A DNA stretch of 10,619 bases from Prasinococcaceae sp. CCMP 1430 (taxonomy: Eukaryota > Prasinodermophyta > Palmophyllophyceae > Prasinococcales > Prasinococcaceae). This document shows, piece by piece, positions 7,083-10,619 of the stretch (positions within the stretch are counted from its first letter, which is position 1; the number at the start of each line of letters is the position of its first letter). The notes beneath the pieces are model-generated. The model was not told the origin of the DNA. It searched no databases and worked only from the letters and a program-made list of their open reading frames with translations. Location: contig RQSC01000917.1 of assembly GCA_013416795.1 (NCBI GenBank), positions 51,124 to 61,742 on the forward strand, written 5' to 3'. A program made the translations under genes and the position numbers.

Positions 7083-7880
7083 ATGCCGCCTGAAAACAGG
7101 CATGATCCGTACCGAGCGCGTGTTGGTGATGATCATGTCAACGCCGACATGGCTAGACGCAGAGCAAACAATCCCAACGAGTACTTCGTGGCAGTGGATG
7201 CCCCTGGGTTCGCAATGTACCTTGTTAACAGCGAGCCCAGCAAGGAGCTCGAGGAACGTCGGGAGGTTATCGCTGCTCTGGTGAACTCGTTGGCACGGTT
7301 GTTTGTTGCCCAACGGAACGCGAAGATGGCTCGAGATGGAGGTGGTTCGCCTTTAACGGTCCAGGACGCGCTTAAAAAAGCAGTGGAGCGCTGGAACTCA
7401 TACGGGCTGCCGTCGCTATCTACTGTGGGCCAAGTTTTGAAGTATGCAAACACCGTCAAGTTTCTCCCTATTACTGGCACGATCCCTTTTGTGGACACGC
7501 TGGAACTCTGCGTAACGGAGCTTCGTAAGTTGCTGAAGAACGCCGGAGATGCTGATGCCGTATTGGAGGACGAAGACGACGTGTTTAAAGCACTGCTGCA
7601 GGCAACCTTGAACAGGATCAAAGCAGTCAGAAGCAACAAGGAGATGGAGAAGTGGGCGTTTTGGTCGCTCCAGTGCGCGATGAAGAAGGCGATCAAACTG
7701 GTGACCGCGGCAGCCGAATGGGCGGAAGCGAGACCGCGTCGTTTTGGGATTTTCAAAGCGCCTAAGCTTCGCGCCGTGCGCGCCGCGCAGGCTCGCTTGG
7801 GTGCGCGTCCGCTCGATGAAAATCTTCCGGTTGCTGCACACAGTACACCGAATGAGCAGACTGAGATCGACGCGGAGTGA
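7083..7880 (+). CDS. N-terminal part of NLR-like (STAND) protein: alpha-helical domain of unknown family
   Basis: The frame opens at ATG 7083 (MPPENRHDPYR) and runs 265 codons to an in-frame TGA at 7878-7880. The product is mostly helical and charged. A conspicuous hydrophobic segment in the middle (VKFLPITGTIPFVDTLEL, 7458-7511) leads into amphipathic helices such as CVTELRKLL, VFKALLQATLNRIKAV and MEKWAFWSLQCAMKKAIKLV. A Gly/Pro turn followed by packed helices recalls four-helix-bundle or HeLo/MLKL-type domains found at the N-terminus of fungal and plant NLRs, where they trigger cell death. That comparison is only by pattern and is weak. The same frame continues past the TGA into a P-loop ATPase, and a donor GTGAGAG overlaps the stop (7877). 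This is therefore most likely the first exon of the gene continuing at 8000. Third-position GC is lower than in the genes upstream. Confidence 0.6.
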   Translation: MPPENRHDPYRARVGDDHVNADMARRRANNPNEYFVAVDAPGFAMYLVNSEPSKELEERREVIAALVNSLARLFVAQRNAKMARDGGGSPLTVQDALKKAVERWNSYGLPSLSTVGQVLKYANTVKFLPITGTIPFVDTLELCVTELRKLLKNAGDADAVLEDEDDVFKALLQATLNRIKAVRSNKEMEKWAFWSLQCAMKKAIKLVTAAAEWAEARPRRFGIFKAPKLRAVRAAQARLGARPLDENLPVAAHSTPNEQTEIDAE

Positions 7881-7999
7881 GAGGAGATCCGCTTCTCGGC
7901 CACGGCTGGGCATCTCAAGATCGATGAAGTAAGCGCGCAGCAGAGTCGTGAGGGATCAACCGCCCCGCCGGGTTCTGAGGAGACGACGCGCCTGCCCAG
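7877..7999 (+). other. Candidate 123-nt intron containing the in-frame TGA
   Basis: Donor GA|GTGAGAGG and acceptor gcgcctgcccag|C are both good matches to splice consensus, and both sit in phase 2, so splicing joins ...DAD and ELRDAMNR without changing frame. A branch-like ttctgag lies about 20 bases before the acceptor. The intron length is a multiple of three and, apart from the TGA at its start, it is open in the gene frame. Retention would give a truncated N-terminal protein; splicing gives the full receptor. The alternative is a simple nonsense mutation. Confidence 0.5.
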
Positions 8000-9652
8000 C
8001 GAGCTGCGCGACGCCATGAACAGGCTCCCAGCTTCCGCAGCGATCGAGTGCATACATAACTTGCCAGCTGGCATCGAGCAGCCGCTTGGGCGCGAGGATG
8101 AGCTCGCGGAGCTCGACAGTGCTTTAGAACGACCGGGTACGTTGGCGTCGTTGACGGGCCTGGCGGGGGCGGGCAAGTCCCTGCTCGCGATGTGGTGGTC
8201 GTACCGCTTTGCTGTTGACGTCGACACAAACGAACCGAGGGATGGACGTTTCGTTTGGGTATTGGATGCCTCCAGAGATGGCAAAACGATGGCGACGATG
8301 CTCCGAGCGAGGAGAAGCTTGGAGGAATCGGATCTGCCTACGCTGCGGCGCTCTCGAAGGTCACTGGTGAAAGCGTGCAAGACATTGCCATGCGCACAGC
8401 GTCAACGCGGGCCTTGGCGGACGAGCTTCTCGTCGAGCTGCTCAAGGACAGCCGACGACAGATCCTGCTCGTCTTTGACAACGTGCCCACGGACGGCGGG
8501 TGGGACTGGCTGAAGCCGCGCTTCTTCTCGTCGCTGGCGGGATCGACGGGCAATCTTCGCGTGCTTTTTACGTCGACGGACAAAACGCTGCAAGGGAGGC
8601 TTTACGGTGTGAATGGCACGATTACCAACATTGAAGTGGGTCGTCTCGACGAAGTGACTGGCATCGAGCTTCTCCTCGGGGGTGCTGAGGCGGTGCGCGC
8701 GGCGAGCCAAAAGGATCGCGAGGCGGCGAAGCGGATTTACGACGAGGTGGACGGACTGGCGCTTGCTTTGAGCGTCCTTCGAGGATACACCAAAGATGTC
8801 ATTCGCATGCGCCGTGGACTACGGTACACGCTGGTCGCCGATGGTCTTACAGATGCGGCTGACAAGGTGGCGGCAGCAGTCGACATCTCGCTTGAGCACA
8901 TTCGACAGGACCATCCGCGGTCATGGGCAATCGCTTGCGTCGCAGCATTTCTTGATCCCAACAGCATCCCCGCGAGCGTGTTGCTCAGCCAGGCCATCAG
9001 GCGCGAGGTGCTCGGAGAGGAGGCGTTCGCGACGAGCCTGGATGCGACGAGCACATACAACAACATCGGCAACGTGTACAAAGCGCAGGGCCGCCTGTCC
9101 AAGGCGCTGGAGATGTACAAGCGGAGCCAGGCCATCAGGCGCGAGGTGCTCGGAGAGGAGGCGTTCGAGACGAGCCTGCATGCGGCTTTCATATACAACA
9201 ACATCGGCGACGTGTATCGGTTGCAGAGCCGCCTGTCCAAGGCGCTGGAGATGTACAAGCGGAGCCAGGCCATCAGGCGCGCGGAGCTCGGAGAGGAGGC
9301 GTTCTTGACGAGCCTGGATGTTGCGTATACGGACCACAACATCGGCAAAGTTCACCATGCCCAGAACCACCTGCCCGAGGCCCTGGAGATGTTCAATCAC
9401 AGCCTCGACATCACGCGTGATAAGTTGGGCGAGGAGGTGTCCCCATACATTGGACTATATATCAGCAGCATTGGTCTCGTCTACATTGACCAGGGTGACT
9501 TTGATGGCGCCGAGAGTTCGCTGCAAAAGGCTTTGGCAATGTTTGAGGCTGCCGGCCTTGTTAAGGACCACGAGTATGTCAGGGAAGCCCGTAGTGGCCT
9601 CGAACGTATCGACGAGCTCCGTGCTCGTGGGCCGCCCGACATCGCACAATAG
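8000..9652 (+). CDS. NB-ARC-type STAND ATPase with TPR repeats (NLR-like), frame broken near 8300
   Basis: This continues the frame of the 7083 exon. A linker (PLGREDELAELDSAL) precedes Walker A GLAGAGKS (8157-8180) and FVWVLDAS. The frame then moves by -1 (or +2) around 8290-8312. The second frame resumes at EEKLGGIGSAYAAAL (about 8306) and carries Walker B ILLVFDN (8462-8482), the sensor-like strand NLRVLFTST (8552-8578), the GLAL motif (8753) and the winged-helix start FLDPNSIP (8948-8971). It ends with kinesin-light-chain-like TPRs (8987-9550) and stop TAG 9650-9652. The order GRED, P-loop, Walker B, GLPLA-like and FLDP-IP is that of NB-ARC STAND proteins, which oligomerise on ligand sensing and act in immunity or cell death. 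The ARC2/winged-helix half and the MHD motif are missing: the chain goes from IPASVLL straight into a TPR helix. I see no acceptable splice pair that keeps the conserved WVLDAS and fixes the frame. A one-base deletion or sequencing error near CGAGC|GAGGAG is the simplest explanation, and a pseudogene is possible. Confidence 0.7.
8987..9538 (+). repeat. Tandem 138-bp TPR units (46 residues each)
   Basis: Units start at 8987, 9125, 9263 and 9401, exactly 138 bases apart. The first two are about 89% identical by my hand count (15 differences in 138). The third keeps near identity over its first 40 bases and then diverges. The fourth is recognisable only as a protein repeat. Each unit has SQAIRREVLGEEAF, TSL, YNNIG-VY and LSKALEMYKR patterns, matching TPR helices with four residues more than the usual 42. 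Copies one and two differ at nine amino-acid positions but at only one synonymous site. Confidence 0.9.
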
Positions 9653-10127
9653 ACCGGCGGGCTCTTCTTGGACGTTTCTCTCAGTAGTGCTTGCTTGTAC
9701 CAAGTACGGCAGCAGGCGGGAGGCGCCGGTGGCATCGGCAGCGGGCAGCTCCGTCCGCACAACGTAGTTCTACCAGAAAGTAGTTGTACAGCATCGTAAG
9801 TCGTCAGTTCAATTCGCGCACTCGCGTGGGAACGGAGCGCACGCCAAGTATCGAGCCCGCGTTGTGCGTAGCAAGTGACAGTTCCTGGCACGGCCAACCA
9901 AGCACGAAAAGAGCAGGACGGAGGCTTTTCGTACGCAGGGACATGATCGATGATGGTGTCGACCATTGCATGATTCATCGCAGGCATGAATGCCTGCGTC
10001 TCAGCCAGCCATCCGCCACGGGCGCACGCACTCGCAGTATCGACAGCGGCCGCCGCACGCGCGCGCACGCGCAGCTGCACACGGTTCCCGTCGCGATAGC
10101 CATGTGCCGTATTATGATGCCCTTCCT
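9653..10127. other. Intergenic region between convergent genes
   Basis: No gene is supported. The plus-strand NLR-like gene ends at its left edge and the minus-strand peptidase gene at its right edge, so it holds both 3' UTRs. It includes a perfect short hairpin at 9979-9998, a nested set of smaller inverted repeats just before it, and a CG/CA-rich run near 10051-10070. Open frames here lack recognisable motifs. Confidence 0.55.
9979..9998. repeat. Perfect inverted repeat / hairpin
   Basis: Nine bases CGCAGGCAT are followed by a GA spacer and their exact reverse complement ATGCCTGCG. Just upstream, CGATGA (9950-9955) and TCATCG (9975-9980) form a second inverted pair around ATGGT-GTCG-ACCAT (9954-9967). 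The cluster sits in the shared 3' flank of two convergent genes, where it might influence 3' end formation or be a remnant of a small inverted-repeat element. Function is unknown. Confidence 0.6.
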
Positions 10128-10619
10128 TCAGCCCCCACTCGCGTCCACGGCGCTACCCACGCCAGACTCCAGCAGGAAGTCGAGGGCGGCGCACACGGCC
10201 GCGACCTGAGCGGCGTTGCACTGCTCCGGCGTCGCGCTCGGCGAGTCCGGGTAGACCTCGGTGGTGGTGGCGTATGGCGCGTTGGTCACGCCGGCGCACA
10301 GCCCCAGGGCGCTGGGCGGCGGGATGCCGATGACGCCTTCCTGGATCACCTCCTCGCCGATGATCTTGCCGCCGGCGTCCGCTGGCGCGATGTGTGTCAC
10401 GGCGCGCACCGCCTCGATGATCGCTGCTTGCCACGCCGCCTGCGGGTTGGTGCTGTCCGCAACGAGATAGAAGCCGTCGGGAATCTCGTCCCTTGGGGGG
10501 CTCACCTCGCCGTCGCGTGCTGCCTTGGCGGGCCGGAACTCGGTCTCGTCGGTGTCGGTTGTCTCGTGCAGATCCACGTGGCACGTCCACTGCGCCACGC
10601 CCAGCGACTTCAGCAGCGC
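10128..10619 (-). CDS. M14-like zinc metallocarboxypeptidase, C-terminal part (runs off window)
   Basis: The minus-strand frame is open from the window edge (10619) to stop TGA at 10130-10128, giving 163 residues of a C-terminal portion; the start lies outside, and the GTG at 10598 is internal. It reads WTCHVDLHETTDTDETEFRP early on, then PDGFYLVADS, THIAPADAGGKIIGEEV, GLCAGVTN, TTTEVYPDS and CNAAQVAAVCAALDFLL. In M14 peptidases the DLH His is the third zinc ligand (His196 in carboxypeptidase A), and a Glu in a T-x-E strand is the catalytic base. DLHE (about 10560) and TTTEVYP (about 10260) fit these. The first zinc pair HxxE would be upstream and is not visible. The pattern is most like the bacterial-type, REP34-like metallocarboxypeptidases, so a bacterial origin is possible. 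The last residues (SGVGSAVDASGG) are a low-complexity tail. Confidence 0.65.
   Translation of the reverse strand, partial: ALLKSLGVAQWTCHVDLHETTDTDETEFRPAKAARDGEVSPPRDEIPDGFYLVADSTNPQAAWQAAIIEAVRAVTHIAPADAGGKIIGEEVIQEGVIGIPPPSALGLCAGVTNAPYATTTEVYPDSPSATPEQCNAAQVAAVCAALDFLLESGVGSAVDASGG

Noticed and set aside
8275-8290. Programmed -1 frameshift site
   Set aside because: GGCAAAACG is not a proper X-XXY-YYZ heptamer in the reading frame and no clear downstream structure is seen.
8259-8311. A 53-nt intron that would repair the ATPase frame
   Set aside because: The phase works, but the donor GTATTG cuts into the conserved WVLDAS strand and the acceptor has no pyrimidine tract; a one-base indel is simpler.
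7133-8380. Minus-strand frame of 415 codons, Ser-rich
   Set aside because: It is antisense to the helical domain and P-loop of the NLR-like gene; the Ser/Arg-rich composition without motifs marks it as a shadow.
8987-9400. Regular repeats that might suggest a CRISPR array
   Set aside because: The units are contiguous 138-base coding repeats encoding TPR helices in one frame, with no spacers, in a eukaryotic setting.
9781-9840. GTTCAATTC, resembling a tRNA T-loop
   Set aside because: No acceptor stem, D-arm or anticodon arm can be placed around it.

Overview
The window looks like nuclear DNA of a GC-rich unicellular eukaryote, most likely a microalga such as a haptophyte, stramenopile or prasinophyte; the exact group cannot be fixed from sequence alone. 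The evidence is spliceosomal introns (acceptors such as tttccaatccccgcag, donors of the GTGCGT type), a U5 snRNP WD40 exon, a gamma-synergin-like adaptor protein, poly-Q tracts, and an NB-ARC/TPR gene of a kind common in algal and fungal genomes. One N at 5002 suggests draft-quality sequence, so single-base frame breaks must be read with care.

Layout. (1) 151-488 (+): one internal exon of a U5 snRNP 40 kDa (SNRNP40-type) WD40 protein, with clear splice sites at both ends. No continuation is visible downstream in the window. (2) 709-4359 (+): a large, low-complexity trafficking protein. It has a Q/H-rich N-terminus, a small Tudor-like module, many acidic DFGDF motifs of the type bound by AP-1/GGA ear domains, and a C-terminal region resembling gamma-synergin. 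(3) 4360-5019: non-coding, with a GT-rich tract, a strong G-quadruplex motif and an AT-rich island. (4) 5020-5961 (+): a two-exon, COMT-like O-methyltransferase that lacks several catalytic and metal-ligand residues. It is followed at 6000-6257 by an unassigned coding-like segment. (5) 6258-7082: a compositionally different spacer. (6) 7083-9652 (+): an NLR-like (STAND) gene with an N-terminal helical domain of unknown family, a P-loop NB-ARC-type ATPase and near-identical 46-residue TPR units. It is interrupted by an in-frame TGA, explainable by a 123-nt intron, and by a reading-frame change near 8300. (7) 9653-10127: a convergent intergenic region with a perfect hairpin. (8) 10128-10619 (-): the 3' part of an M14-like metallocarboxypeptidase that runs off the window.

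The genes do not form an operon or an obvious pathway. Splicing, vesicle traffic, methyl transfer, innate-immune-like sensing and peptidase functions sit side by side, as is usual in a eukaryotic chromosome. The most interesting element is the NLR-like gene. Adjacent TPR units are almost identical in DNA, yet nearly all their differences change amino acids, which is the pattern expected of a rapidly diversifying recognition surface.
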